Below are positions 22,647 through 35,311 of a stretch of DNA of 64,000 nucleotides, one piece after another. The stretch spans positions 3,162,001-3,226,000 of the forward strand of contig JABYQN010000003.1 in assembly GCA_022606135.1 (NCBI GenBank), read 5' to 3'. Below the pieces are notes generated by a model. That model did no database searches and had not been told where the DNA came from. It saw only the letters and a program-made list of their open reading frames with translations. Positions within the stretch are counted from its first letter, which is position 1. Each line of letters opens with the position of its first letter. Both the position numbers and the translations under genes were made by a program. The stretch comes from Fomes fomentarius (taxonomy: Eukaryota > Basidiomycota > Agaricomycetes > Polyporales > Polyporaceae).

Positions 22647-25600
22647 ATGTCTGACGATCCCTTCCTGTCGCCTCGATCACGTCTCGATGCTGCTACTTCT
22701 CCTGCTTTACCTCACTCTACGCCGCAAGAGCGCCAGCAGTCCCCAGAAAGTAACACAGTCAATACCCCTCCTCCCGCACCTACTGGTTCTGGTGAATCTT
22801 CGACCATCTCCAATTGCGGTCCTGCTCTCCCTCCGTCGTCCAACGCACACCCACTGACTTCCAACTCCGACGGCAAGACAACCCAGGCCAACACAAAAGA
22901 CGTCCACTCTACGCCAGTCAAACCTGCCTTCTGGAATCTCAACCAGTTCGCGTTTGAACCGAAGGAGGGAAACGAACGCGGACCAGGTATTGTCAACGAA
23001 GCCGGGATGGCTCCACGCTTCCATCTAGTGAAAGAGGATATCTTTATGGGGTGGGTGCCTGGAAGGGATCCTACGGACGAAGAGCGCAAGCTGTTTGTAG
23101 CTCCAAACCTGGAGAAAGCGAAGGTCGAGAGTGATCTGTATCCCGAATTGGTGCGTTGCTGTACAGCCTACGTGCGAACAAATGTATATTCATGCTATGC
23201 TCTAGGGCAAAACCTCGACGTCCGTGCTCAATGCTGCGAAGTGTACCGCACTGCGGTTTGTCCTTACCCCCAATCACAAAGGATCGGACGGTAACAGCAA
23301 GAGCCGGGACACATACAACGACGGTGGCATCTACCTCAATGACTCGCAAGCCCGGGAAGCGACAACTCTTAGCCCAGAAGCCCGAAAGAGGAGCAAGTTA
23401 CCGGCCAAGATATTGAGCGCTCCAGAGCTTGGCTGTCGCTCGTGGAATTACCTCGCGGTCCCACTTGAAGCAAAGTTCGAGCCCTCGAGGGCCGCGTTCT
23501 ACTTTCACGAAGGTAAGGGCAAGTCGAAATCAAAGTCGGAGGGCTCCAAGACACAAACGCGCGATTCGGATGGGGCGGACACCGAGAATACGACGAAGGA
23601 CAGTGGCCAATCCACCTCGTCGGCCAAAAGTGAGTTATTAGAAGTTCGTGGATTAGTGATTTGTGCTTACGATGACATCGTCCTAGGTGACACCGTTGAA
23701 GAAACAGTCGACGAGCCCACGATGGACAATACCGACACATCAAACCAACTTGAAGGTTAGCTCCTACACGCATACTTTCAGTTGTCTCCTTCTGACTCGT
23801 CCATCTAGGCACGACAGCTGAAACCGGCGACCCGTCTTCCCTCCCTTTCCCGCAGGAGGTCCCACCTTTCATTCGTAATACATCTGAGGGATTGAAGGCA
23901 TTCGGTCAGCTTGGCGAATACATGTGCAACACGTTCACTCACCAGCATCGCACCTTCTCATACGCCATCTACATCGTCAAGAGCATGTGCCACCTGCTGT
24001 ATTTCGACCGCTCGGGTGCATATGTTACCACGCCATTCGACTGGACAGTCACTACGTCATCCTTTCACACCTTCCTATGGAAGCTGGCGCATATGTCTAA
24101 GGCGGAGATGGGCTACGACACCACGGCTAGTCTCGCCTCCAGCACAGAATGCGATATGCTCAAGGACATGGCAGAAGACGAATCCGTTCCGAAGGAGGTC
24201 CGGGAGTATGTCAAACATGCCACGTCCGACTTAGCGCCGATCTACAAAGTGCGGGTCACTCCCGACCCTGGAACCGACATTGACAAGCTCCGCGCCACAG
24301 ATGAAGGCGACCACGGTGGTCCTATAGAAGAGCAGGAGTTTCTCGTCGGTCGTCATCACTTCGCGGCAGATTCTCTTGTTGGACGATGCACAAGGGGTTA
24401 CATTGCGCTCAGGCTACAGGACAGCAAGGCTGGTTCGCTCTGCTTCTTGAAGGACAGCTGGCGTCCTTACGTCCCTGGCGCCCGGCCGGAGCATCACATC
24501 TACCAGCTGCTGGCCAAGCATAACGTCCCGCACGTCGCCACCCTCGTTTGCGGTGGAGATGTGAATGATGGTCTTCGCCCGCAAATCACGGTTGTCCAGA
24601 ATTCCCTGATTTCAGACAACAAGCAGCCTGTCCCCCGGATTCATTATCGCCTTGTCACGAAGGAGATATGCGTCCCAGTACAGGAGTTCCAGAACTTCAA
24701 AGAACTCACTCATATCTTCATAGACGTTCTCACCGGTGCGTAGTCATCGCCAGGTTGTCCGACTCTCACATCACTCATTCGCGTTTGACAGCTCACTTCT
24801 GTGCATACGATGAAGCTGGAGTTCTCCATCGCGACATTAGTGTTGGAAATATTATGATCGATCCTGCCACCCGCAGAGGGCTTTTGATCGACTGGGATCT
24901 CTCCCGACTGGTGGAACAGTTAGGGAGCGGTCCTGTAGAGCCGGACCGATCGGTATGTGTGGGTGTGACTGTCCCAATCCATAAACACTGATTGTTGTCA
25001 TACACAGGGGACTTGGTCGACCCGATCTGCGCTTCTGTTGCAGTATCCTCGAAAACCGTGTCGTCTCTCCGATGACTTGGAGTCTATCGTCCATTCCTAC
25101 AGGTATCTGGTGCTGCGCTATCATGTCACGGACGTCAGCATGAACTCAGAGTTGCGGACTTTCGTCGAGGCGACGTACGAGCAAGTCACAAAGGTCAACG
25201 GTGTCTTGATTGGTGGTATGACGAAACTTCGACAGTTCACCTCTCCTACATCACCCTTCAAAGTCTTCGAGAACGACGACCTTCAGTCCGTCCTTGACGC
25301 CCTAGCGGATGGTTGTTTCTCTTTCTACGCACAGATCAGCCTTCCTCGCATGCAGGAGAAGTATGGTATCGAGAAAAACTTGGCCAGCATTAAGCGGGAC
25401 AAACTTCCTCCCACTTCGTGGGAGAAATCGGCCCGTCATCTAGCGATGTTGGCGAGGCGTACGGAGCGGAGAGGTACCGCCTCGGATAAACCTCCCACAG
25501 GACCTCAGGCAAAGGATGAGTCGTCTACGTCGCGTCCACCCACCGACCGCGACGGCAATACTTCCCATACCAAGCCTGAGGATCCCTGTGACGTCGATGG

Positions 25601-25973
25601 CTTCTTATCCTCACACGCAGATCTGTTGGATGTCTTCTTCCTCTACGACAATGATCACCCCACTCTAACGGACAAAGGCGACGACTATTTCCGTATCCAG
25701 CAGCCTACGCCCCTCTTCATGCATCCGCCTCGCTACCGAACTAGCGATCTAGCTAGCAAGTCGCTGTCGGGAACCATGCAGCGGAGCTCCATGCTGGCTT
25801 CCTCGATTCAAAGCCTGGCTGCCGGCCTCGGATCGCCTCTTGGATCATGGAGATCTTCTATGGACTCTCAGTTGGGCAAACGTGCGCGCGAGGATGCGTC
25901 TGAGGATGTCTCTGCGGGCACATCAGCCAAGCTACCTGAAGACTCTGAACCCGCATCAAAGCGCCGCGCGTAA
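22647..25973 (+). CDS. FunK1-type fungal kinase 3, divergent and apparently intact
   Basis: This is a member of the FunK1 (Pkinase_fungal) family of agaricomycete kinases. The ATG at 22647 opens MSDDPFLSPRSRLD, the same N-terminal signature as the other copies, then a disordered Pro/Ser-rich region. Introns fit in phase: ELG (GTGCGT donor near 23150, CTCTAG acceptor), one in the acidic linker after SSAKS, one after NQLEG, one before the catalytic exon, and one after PDRS. The core has EEQEFLVGRHHF, LCFLKDSWRPYVPG (kinase lysine), RPEHHIYQLL, CGGDVN, LHRDISVGNIM and LIDWDLSRL, so the catalytic residues are all present. The C-terminal domain runs from GTWSTRSALLL to a basic tail (GKRAREDAS, ASKRRA) that may target the nucleus. 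The substrate is unknown; no FunK1 substrate can be inferred from sequence. Confidence 0.88.
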
Positions 25974-26178
25974 TTCCTGTCATAGCCAATGCCGCGCCGT
26001 CCTGGCCCGCAACTGGCTCACTTCTCCGCTCTTTACTCTCGATTTCCTGTTCCAATCCACTCACGCAGCCCATTCGCCAATCCATGTTCCAACTCATCGC
26101 CCGTAACTCCCTGTCCTCTTCCGATTTCCGTCAAGGACGCGCGCCCTCTAGTAGGATACTCCAGGATACACTGAGTTA

Positions 26179-26454
26179 CACCGGGGGCATCAGTGAATGT
26201 AACAAGCCGTTACACTCTGAATGCATGTTGATCACTGTCCAAACATCATTACTACCATGTATCCAGGTGTTTCATGCAAAAGGCATTTTGAATGCACCGG
26301 ATTTTCCCGTTACACTCTAGTCACATTCAAAATGCCTCGTGTATTCAGCATGTGATCACAGTGTAACATGCTGCATCACGCTTGATACATTTGTACATTG
26401 ACCATCATTTGATTAGAATGTAACAGCTCGTTACACACATTTATGCCCCCGGTG
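26179..26454. mobile_element. MITE-like foldback element with CACCGGGGGCAT termini
   Basis: This 276-bp non-coding element has perfect 12-bp terminal inverted repeats, CACCGGGGGCAT at 26179-26190 and its complement at 26443-26454, flanked on each side by TTA (26176-26178 and 26455-26457), a likely 3-bp target duplication. Subterminal repeats also pair (TAACAAGCCGTTACACTCT on the left, TAACGAGCTGTTACATTCT inverted on the right). A perfect 14-bp inverted repeat near the middle (26281-26294 and 26324-26337) makes the whole element foldable. It codes for nothing. A TTA target would suit a CACTA-like transposase, but the family is not established. Confidence 0.8.
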
Positions 26455-27271
26455 TTAGTGAGATATCAGCGTTCACTATCGCCGCCTTGTGCTGTTCTTT
26501 GTACCGTAAACATCATTCAAGCTATTGGGCAGTGAACTAAATTCACTCTCTCTGCTTTGTGCCGTGCTGGAAGGATCCCCAAGAATAGGGCTGTTGATAG
26601 TAGGTATATCGTGATAAGGCTCGGAGCTCCGGTCTTGGCGTGAGTAAACACCAATTCTGTACATATCCCTCTGTAAGTAGTAGATGCTAGTGCACTTCAG
26701 CAGTCTACTACCGCTTGATGTGCTGTGCAGTCCAGCTATTTCCGACTGTCCCTGACATTGAAAGCGCATCCCTCGCGGATACATCAGGCTACTGCCGATG
26801 TATTCGGCGCGATTCTAACCGGAATAGAGCACGAGGGCCGTAGGTTCTCAGTATTATCCGCTATACTGAGTCTGCTCGAGGGCCCAAGGCTATCAGGTGG
26901 CGGGTCACGGTCTGGGCCATGTACGACGGTCGTGTAGTTAAGCTAGGGTAGCAGATGTATGTGGGGGTAGTGGGGAATCGTTCCCCACTACAATTCGTTT
27001 CTACCCACTTTCGGGCTCAGATGCCTCGATTGACCTGAAGTCGGATCGATTGGAAGCCCGCGGGCGGACTATCATGAAGCAAACATCTCCCGAAAACGAT
27101 CACAACTTCAGAATGTGAGACTCAGTTGTCATCATGTCGGAAGATTATCTCAATATAGGCTGGTCTTACCTGCACATCACTGCACCTAGATAGATGTCAG
27201 TTGGTCGGCGGCAATATTACATCTCATCATTGCCGTGACAATAGTGGTTTTCAATTCGAACTTTGATCAGA
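26455..27271. other. Intergenic stretch left of the inverted-repeat arm
   Basis: I see no supported gene. A perfect hairpin lies at 26967-26991 (11-bp arms, 3-base loop TCG). The right partner of this stretch, if the inverted duplication extends further, would lie beyond the window end. Confidence 0.4.
26967..26991. repeat. Perfect short hairpin
   Basis: GTAGTGGGGAA at 26967-26977 is followed by TCG and its exact reverse complement at 26981-26991. It lies in a gene-free stretch; its function is unknown. Confidence 0.7.
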
Positions 27272-28353
27272 CATACTGGGAGCAACATCCGCTGTCCGAG
27301 TCTGTCCATCAGGAGGCTCGGTGGAGTTGACTGTAAGTAGAAGATAGTAGCTCGCCACACTGTAGTTATTTGATTGCTGAAGATATCTTTGCAATGAAAC
27401 CTGAGATTAGATCCGGGAGAGTCGGTTGTCGCATCACGGATCGCCGCGGCGAGTCTAGTGCGATAATACCAGAGTTCAGCGTACGTGAGCCGGGACTGCC
27501 CTGCAGGTCACTGAGTCTTGTGTAATTATAGTTGTGCTCGAATGTATGAATTTCCCGCGACCGATCTTCCACGAACTAGGACGTAGTGTGTTGCGGAGGC
27601 TTCAGCCTGAGCGAGTCCGATGCATTACCATTAACCCGATAACGGAGGCGGGGCACGTTACACGTGCATCAAAAAATCAAGCAATTGATAGGGAATGTCT
27701 ATGCGACAATGGAACATGACTCACGGACGCGGTGACGTGAGCCTGAGAATTGGTGGTTAGAGACTGGTTACGTACTAGTACGGATTGATCAACAAAATCG
27801 AGGCCATCTCAGGGTGAGCTGCGCCGCGTCAAGCATGTTTGTAGCTATACTCATACCATACTGAACCAAGTAGAATGTCGCTCAGACTTGTCGTGCTATG
27901 TACATGATAGTAGGGAGGTGGGCCACACAAGGGAGAGCGGCGTGCGCGCTACGCTGCTGACTCATACTCGGCTACCCCGATTTGGATGTGTGAGCGACAC
28001 GTTGCACTTTCAACTCCAACCAAGCCACTGTTGTAGACTCAGCCCATTGTTACCACCGCCTACGACTTGCATCCACACACCGCCCTTTTTTCGCTGGCTC
28101 AGGTGACTATTGTACCTCGATCAAAACTGTGCGTGGCTGGCTGACTCGGCCCGTCCTCCAGGCAGCCACATCTCCGTCCAACGAGCCACACATTCTGGAC
28201 AGCTACGGTAGGTCAATGCACAATGCAGCCTCGTGTGACTAGCCTGATTGGGCGAACAAAGAGCACAGCGTCTGGTTAGCCGACAGTCCATAAAACCCAT
28301 CGGAATTTGAACCGGTATGCGCTCCGCGCTTTTCTCTCCTCATTCCGACCATC

Positions 28354-31300
28354 ATGTCTGACGATCCGTTCGACTCGTTCCCCAACACTGGGTCTCGCAT
28401 CCGTCCTTCAGAGGTTGCACACCCTCCCGCGCCTCTAGAAAGTGCCTCTGCCAACACCGGCGACCTTCAGCCTCCGCCATCCGGACAGCCTGCTCTTGCG
28501 CCTGCTGCCGACACTTCCCAGTCTACAGCCACCGCATCCAACCAGCCTCAACAGGCGTTGACTTGCACTCCTATCAGAGGACCGACTCTTTCCACCATTA
28601 ACCAACACGCTCTTGATCCGAAAATAGGGAAAGATCGAGGTCTTTCTCTTGTGAACCAATCTGGCGGTATGATTCAACGTCTGCACGAGCTCCCAATTCA
28701 GCACATGCTGAATGTCGTCGTTGGTGGGGAGACACCGACCGACAAAGTACGCAAGAAATATCGATATCACTCTGTCAAGCGGGTCAAGCGAGAGAGCGGT
28801 CTCTATTGGAGGGTGGTGAGTAACTTCATCCTTGCGCTACTTTGCGCTCACTCGGACTGATGAATGCTACAGTCCGACTCTGTGGACTCTGCGTTGGAAG
28901 CGGCCGGCTGTAAAGACCTGCACTATTTGGACACCGCCTCTCACAAGGCAGCTGGTGGTGATAACGAGAAGACGGATACGGTGAATGACGGGGGAATCTA
29001 CTGGAAAGACACCCCGCTAGCACGAGAGGTGACGAAGTTCACAGAACAAGACCGCAAACGCAGCAAAATCGCACCGAAAGAGCCAGAGAAGCGGAAGCTC
29101 GGACGTCGGTCGTGGAACCACCTAGCGGTGCCATGGGAGATCAAGTACGATCCATGCAAGGCGCCTTTCTACTTTCGAGAGAGGGATTCGCCCATCAACA
29201 GCGACGAGGGTGTGGACGTTGAACGAGGTAAGTGGTCGCATACATACACCGCGCTCGTTGCTGTTCTCATCGAGTTCACCCCCTGTTAGATACATACGAG
29301 GAAGACGAAGACCCCGACATCAACGCAGACGTCCCATATGACGACGTTTCAGATATGTCTGCTGCGTCTGGAAAGGTCTCGCCCTATCTTCGTAACACGG
29401 CCGACGGCATTGAGGCACTCGGTCAGGTTGCAGAATATGCAGCGAACGTGTTCATACATCAGCATCGTACGTTCTTATACTTCGTCTACATCCTTCGCAA
29501 CATGTGCCGTCTGCTGTACTTTGATCGGGGTGGAACGTTCATCTCCACGCCTTTCGACTGGACGAAGAAGGAGACGCCGTATCTGCACGACTTCGTCTGG
29601 AAGCTTGGACGGATGAAGAAGAACAAGGCAGGCCTTGGATACGATCCTAGTGTCTCCCCCGCTTCCACCGCGGAGCAGACATTGTTCAAGTCCATGTGCA
29701 CAGACCCTAGTGTCCCTCCGGAGGTCCAGCAGTATGTCAAGGATGCGTACGACGATCGTGCGCCTTTCTACAAGGTTCGGATCACGACGACGGAGGTGAC
29801 ACCAGGCGAGAGGTTTCCTGACACACCTGCTGTCGAGGAGGCTCGATCGCCTGACGCACGTTATAGAAAGACGGAAGTGCAGGAGTTCATCGTCGGGCGA
29901 CCTCTGTTCCAGGCCGAGTCGCTCATTGGGCGGTGTACGAAGGGCTTTGTTGCGTTGCGCCTGAATGCTCCAAAGGGTGCCAAGCGGCTCTGCTTCCTGA
30001 AGGACTGTTGGCGGGCCTACGTTCCGGGTCGTACTCGTCCGGAGCATCTTGTCTATCAACGTTTGCATCAACACAATGTCAAGCATGTTGCAACGCTGAT
30101 CTGTGGTGGCGACGTCGAGGGACCAGGGGCGCAGAAGACGATGGTCCAAGGATATCTGCATTGCGAAGATCGCAGGAAACGGCCGGTTCCCCGTGTCCAC
30201 TACCGTATTGCAACGGAGGAGATCGGCCTACCGTTGAACCAGTTCCGGAATTTCAAGGAGCTCGCGTTGGTGATGGCGGACGCTGTCCGAGGTGAGTACA
30301 CGCCACATGATTGTAATGATACTATGTCTTACAGTTCTCTAGCTCATTTCTTTGCCTGGGATGAGGCGAAAGTGCTACATCGTGATATCAGTGCGGGTAA
30401 TATCATGATAAATCCAACTACTCGTGGCGGCTTCCTAATCGACTGGGACCTATCGCGATTGGAATGTGAGCTGGAAGTAGGACCTGTAGAGCCAGATCGC
30501 TCGGTGAGTTCTGGCCTCCATTGGGACATATCAGACACTTACGTCTCATGTGCAGGGTACTTGGATATCTCGATCCGCTCTCTCCCTCCAATTTCCTCGA
30601 AAGCCTTACCGACCGTGCGACGATATTGAATCTTTTGTTCACGTGTATCGTCACTTCGTCCTCCGTTATCACCCAACTGGCACGCGCGACTTTGACCTTG
30701 CCGTCAAACAAACATACGAACGTGTCACAATCGTGGACGATATCATGATTGGTGGCGACTTGAAGCTAGAGCAGCTGTGCAAGCCTCGATCGCCATTCAA
30801 GGTCAAATCCAATCCTAACCTGCAGAAAATACTCGATGCACTCGCACGAGGGTGCTACGACTCATACAATGCCATAGACTTGGACGCAATGGAGGAGGAG
30901 TATGGGTTATCACCCAACGCGGCTCCCTCGCAAGTTGCAGACGATGTGCATGATGAGGATGATGAGGTTGAGGATGATGAGGATGAGGATGATGAGGATT
31001 ATATTCTCGAGCAACGTTCCCGGGCTCCCCGTCAACTAGGCTCTACCGCTTCGCCATCCCCCTCTATGACGTCTTCAGCCCCTCCTCCGTCGGATCCCTG
31101 TGAAGTGACGGGCTACCTCGCTTCGCACTTCGAAATCCTTCGCACCTTCAAGATGTACAAAGCCATGCCCGACCTTCCGGACAAGGGAGCAGATCAATTT
31201 GCTCTGCCGCGCTATAGCACCCTTCAAGAGGCTCCTATCCGTCAAACAGCCGCCAACCCCAGCATAGTGACCCACTCTGGTACGATGGAGGGGGCGCTCG

Positions 31301-31545
31301 GCTCCGTTGGTTGCTCCCGCGACAGCTTTGCCCATATCTCTGGTCTGAATTCACCTGCGGTCGGGTACTCCGCGGAATCAGTTGCCTCCGGCGTTTCTGA
31401 CAATTCCAAGAAGCGGACGCGTGAGGAGGTTGATGCGGATGTCGATGGAGGGGCAGCTTCACAGGTCGTGAGTCGTCCGAAGAGGCAGCGTAAGGCGAAA
31501 AAGGTCGTGACTCGTCCGAAGAGGCAGAGTAGGGTGAAAAAGTAG
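28354..31545 (+). CDS. FunK1-type fungal kinase 4 (arm A), intact
   Basis: This is a full-length FunK1 kinase of 989 residues in five exons: 28354-28815, 28873-29227, 29290-30291, 30343-30503 and 30556-31545. All have GT-AG borders and matching phases. Residues 1-154 are mostly disordered (start MSDDPFDSFPNTGSR), then comes the FunK1 N-terminal domain (DGGIYWKD, RRSWNHLAVP). The kinase core carries CFLKD (Lys near residue 510), RPEHLVYQRL, CGGDVEGPG, LHRDISAGN (HRD 619-621) and LIDWD (DWD 640-642). The C-terminal domain includes an acidic run (DDEDEDDEDY) and ends in two tandem basic motifs (VVSRPKRQRKAKK, VVTRPKRQSRVKK), likely nuclear signals; FunK1-2 has one. Its mirror copy is at 59720-62917. 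The upstream kilobase is conserved among the paralogues. Confidence 0.92.
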
Positions 31546-32905
31546 CACGATAGTAGTACCACCCGAGCATCGTCACGCTCCGAGACCTCCATAACATGAT
31601 CTACGCCATATCTTCACCGTCGCTATCTCTTTTCTTCTCTTCTCTTCAAGATGCTCGCTCTCGCAACTTGTATACCGGTGCTTGGACGTGAGTGACAAGT
31701 TCAGGCGAGTCCTACAGAAGGATGTCACACCGGACACGCTACCGTGACACTGTGACGGCCAAGTACAAGCGCTTCAAACTTGTTGGACTCACTGGGTGTT
31801 CCGAGCTCAGCGAGGCTCAACACTCAGTACTCATCCACCATGTCGCGCGCCGTCTTACAGCCTACGCACTGATACAAACGTGTCAACATCCTTTAACTTA
31901 CTTGACCCGACCATAAATCAGAACTGCTAAGTGGCAGGAGTTCGGCTGCTTGAACAACTTGGAGGTCAGCGTAGTGGCACACCAGGTTGGCCACTTGCCA
32001 ACGTCCACGGAGCTGAGATCAAGTCACTACTGACTTGATACCCGCCGTGTATGATGGCACATACGTGTGTCTTTGAAATCAATCAATCAACGCCTGCCAT
32101 AGTTCTGGCAGGTCCAGCACTGTAGACGACGGGGAACCGTGCGCTGTCAAGTAACCTTCTTCGACACCTTGCTCAGTCTTCGTCTTCGTTAACGTTTCTA
32201 GTCAGTGGAACGCATGACCTTGTAGAAGCGCCTCCAGTGTTGGCATTGACCACACGCATTTCCTCCGGCACCCAATTCACGACTATGTTAGGATCCTCTA
32301 GTAGCTCAAGTGGACTCAAGGTGAGTCGAAGCATATGTTCTTCTTTCGAACTTCCGTCTCCCCGACTCTGACAAGGTGTTCTCGACAGGCAACAGCTCCC
32401 GTACGCTAGCGGGAAAACAGATGCCCCTCAAAGAAAAAAGCAAGGGACACAGAGCGGCCCTTCTCTTTTGTGACAGAAGACGACGGGGTACTTCGATCCA
32501 GACCGCCCATACTGTTTTCTGATAGATCACTGACATATCTATGTAGACTCTTGCCTCCCTCGTTGTTCAATACTAGAGATTTGCCTTATAGAATTCTCTA
32601 GTACAGGTTTCCGCCAGTATGGTTCATTCATCCTCAGTGTCACGAACATATTTCCCGCCATCCGGGAGTAGTCTGTATGCCGATGGTACCACAAACGCCG
32701 TCTCTGTTCTGAAGGCGCTACATTACGTACGCCCAGCCACGCTATACCCTTATTCGCACAGACATCCACCTCCTGTCAAGACTTGCGGCCACTGGCATGG
32801 TTAACGCCCAGCACTTGCAAAACTTGGTCCCATGGCAGTGGTACCGGTCAATGTGTATAAGGGCTTGTGGCGAGTGTAGGTGCAGTCTGTGAAGGCTGCT
32901 TCAAG
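31546..32905. other. Intergenic stretch of arm A upstream of P450-A
   Basis: This 1.36-kb stretch is mirrored at about 58.5-59.7 kb. A 76-codon frame (32306-32536, minus) is kept in both arms, but the arms are too similar for that to indicate coding. It presumably includes the P450-A promoter. No clear TATA box or gene was seen. Confidence 0.45.
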
Positions 32906-35311
32906 ATGCCCCTCAAATTGTACGTCCTCGGTGGGAGCGCATTCGCCGTTGTCCTGTTCGTCATCCTTGCCTTCTGCCGTCGCGACGCGCACCTGAGGAA
33001 CCTTCGCGGTCCCCCATCGCCTCTCACCTTGTTTGGTACGTGCTTATGGCGGTCTCTTCTTCGGTCCCGCTCCTTAATGATACCTGTCTCTGTAGGCAAC
33101 GAGTACCAGCTCTTTCATCAGAGTGAGACAGGTGAACTCGACTTCCAGTGGATGCGCAAGTATGGCTCCACTTGGCGTACCAGCGGCTACTTCAGTGTAC
33201 GTCCTTCAGTGTGCCTCTCCTCACGGATTTATCGAGCTTGATCATTGCTATAGGCCGATCAGATTATGACCGCTGACCCAAAGGTATGCCCCATGCTTAA
33301 GTGTGTGCTACACATGTCCCTCAGAACTTACACAATAGGCATTGCGACACATCCTGCACAAGTCAGGTTACAACTACCCCAAGCGGATGGACATAATCCA
33401 CATGACCTGGCTGTCGTTCGGACCTGGAATCTTGTGGAGTGAAGGCGCTATGCATCAGCGCCATCGCAAAGTCATGAACCCGGCGTTCAGCACTTCGCAT
33501 CCGCGCGCGTTCATCCCGCTGTTCCAACGAGCTACCAGTAAGGTGCTGTCGCCCTACTCTTCTCTGCCTTCGAGATCGCGTTATCTATACATTCGCTGAC
33601 TAGTGAAGTGTAGCTCATGGACACGTGGAGGACCATGGCAGCCGAGCAGCCCAACAAGCCTATCCTGGTCAACGACTGGCTCGCACGCTCTGCTCTCGAT
33701 ATCATTGGACAAGGTACGCTACATGAGCCCGTTTTCCGCCCGTGTGTGCGCTGATGATGCGACCTATGCTATGATGTAGCTGCATTCGACTACGACTTCG
33801 GTGCTCTAGACGACCTCTCGAGCCCTCTCGCCGAAGAGTACAGGACTCTGTAGCGCGTTCTATTCCAATGATTAGTGGCTTTGTATCTCACTGACTCTAG
33901 AACATTACAGCATGGAGACACGGATGTACCCCGACGCAATGAACGTCTTGTATCGCGCAATCTGGCCGCTCCTACCGCCCGCCATCCTGAAGCTCACGAA
34001 GTGGACGCCCGGGCGCGTATATGCCCACTTCAGACGTATGAACGACCAATTTGTCTCGATTGGGAAGCCATTCTATCAATCGATGGCTGAAGATGGACTC
34101 GCGTCGCAAGGATACAAGAAGAATGTCATGAGCGTGCTCCCCTCTCAACATAGTCTGTGTCTCACTGATAGCTATCCAGTGAGAGCGAATGCATCCAAAA
34201 ACGCATGTACGTGCCTAGGGGAAGACGAGGTGCTTGCACAGATGGCACATCTTACGGTGGCGGCCCAGGAGACGACGTCCGGCACCCTCAGCTGGATGCT
34301 CTACGAACTAGCTCAGCATCCGGAGTATCAGACATGGATCCGTGAGGAAATCAGGGCGGCGAGAGCCCGTGTCGATGAGCGAGGGGACAGCGACTTGAGC
34401 CTAGAGGAATTGGATGGGATGAAAATGATGCTCGCCGCGATCAAGGAGTGTGGGCTGTGGCCGAAATGGATCTCGGAATCTTGAATGCGGAGTGGTGTAT
34501 TGAGCATTCACCCACAGGAGACATTGCGCTTTCATGCGATTGCGTATCACCTCTGGCGCGTCGCCGCTCAGGACGACGCGATTCCACTCTCGGACCCCGT
34601 CGTTGGCATTGACGGGACCGTCATCAACGAGATCTTGATCTCTGCAGGCCAGGCGGTCACAATTTCTATTTGTGGGTACGACCGGTGAGAGCCAGAGTCA
34701 TTGCGCGCGATTTTGCAAGATTCACTGATCAGGCGCGATCAGACTGCGGCAGGTATGGGGAGAAGACGCGGACGATTGGAACCCTGAGCGGTTCTCCCGC
34801 ATCGACATGGATAAGCAAGTCAAGATAGGAGTCTATTCGAACTTGTGAGCTCTTGAGCACGTAGAAATGGACTGCCCGTATGGTCACTGATGACACGAGT
34901 CTGTAGGATGTCGTTCTGTAAGTTTCGTGCGCTCTCGGCTCCATTGAAGGAAAAATCTGATCATCTAATCCAGCAGCCGGACTGCGTGCATGCATTGGGT
35001 AAGTTGTGCTCTCCGTATACGGACCGTCCATTAACTTGTTTACTGTTGATGTGGGTGACTCGGTCAGATGGCGATTCGCGTGAGTCACAAGTTCTTCGTA
35101 TCATGCACTTCTCTTAAGCTGCGACTGAGCGGTACATGTACACAACAGGTTGTACCAAATGCAAGCGGTGGATGCAGCGCTGCTTGAGCACTTTGCATTC
35201 GATCTGCCAGCGGACAAAACACACATCATGCGTGCGCCGGGAGGCGGCGTGATGATCCCGATCGTGAAGGGTAAGGAGGAGCACTCCGTGTATCCATGGT
35301 ATCGTAGATAG
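32906..35311 (+). CDS. Cytochrome P450 A (arm A only), possibly degenerating
   Basis: This is a membrane-anchored P450 monooxygenase. The ATG at 32906 opens a hydrophobic anchor (YVLGGSAFAVVLFVILAF), then LRGPPSPLTLFG and NEYQLFHQSETGELDF. Later exons give SEGAMHQRHRKVMNPAF (helix C region), VAAQETTSGTLSWML (helix I), ETLRFH (ExxR), DWNPERF and the haem loop FSAGLRACIG. Two oddities appear relative to its paralogues. The phase-0 donor after AAIK is lost at 34447; a GTGTGG donor with a GAG acceptor at about 34504 would keep frame and add DIHPQ. A 16-bp loss near 35281 also shifts the frame, so it ends EHSVYPWYRR instead of a LGAAIPLRV-type tail. Arm B has lost nearly all of this gene. Substrate unknown. 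Confidence 0.75.

Noticed and set aside
32306..32536. 76-codon frame conserved in both arms (also 58835-59065)
   Set aside because: The arms are nearly identical, so shared openness is not evidence; no domain or splice context.
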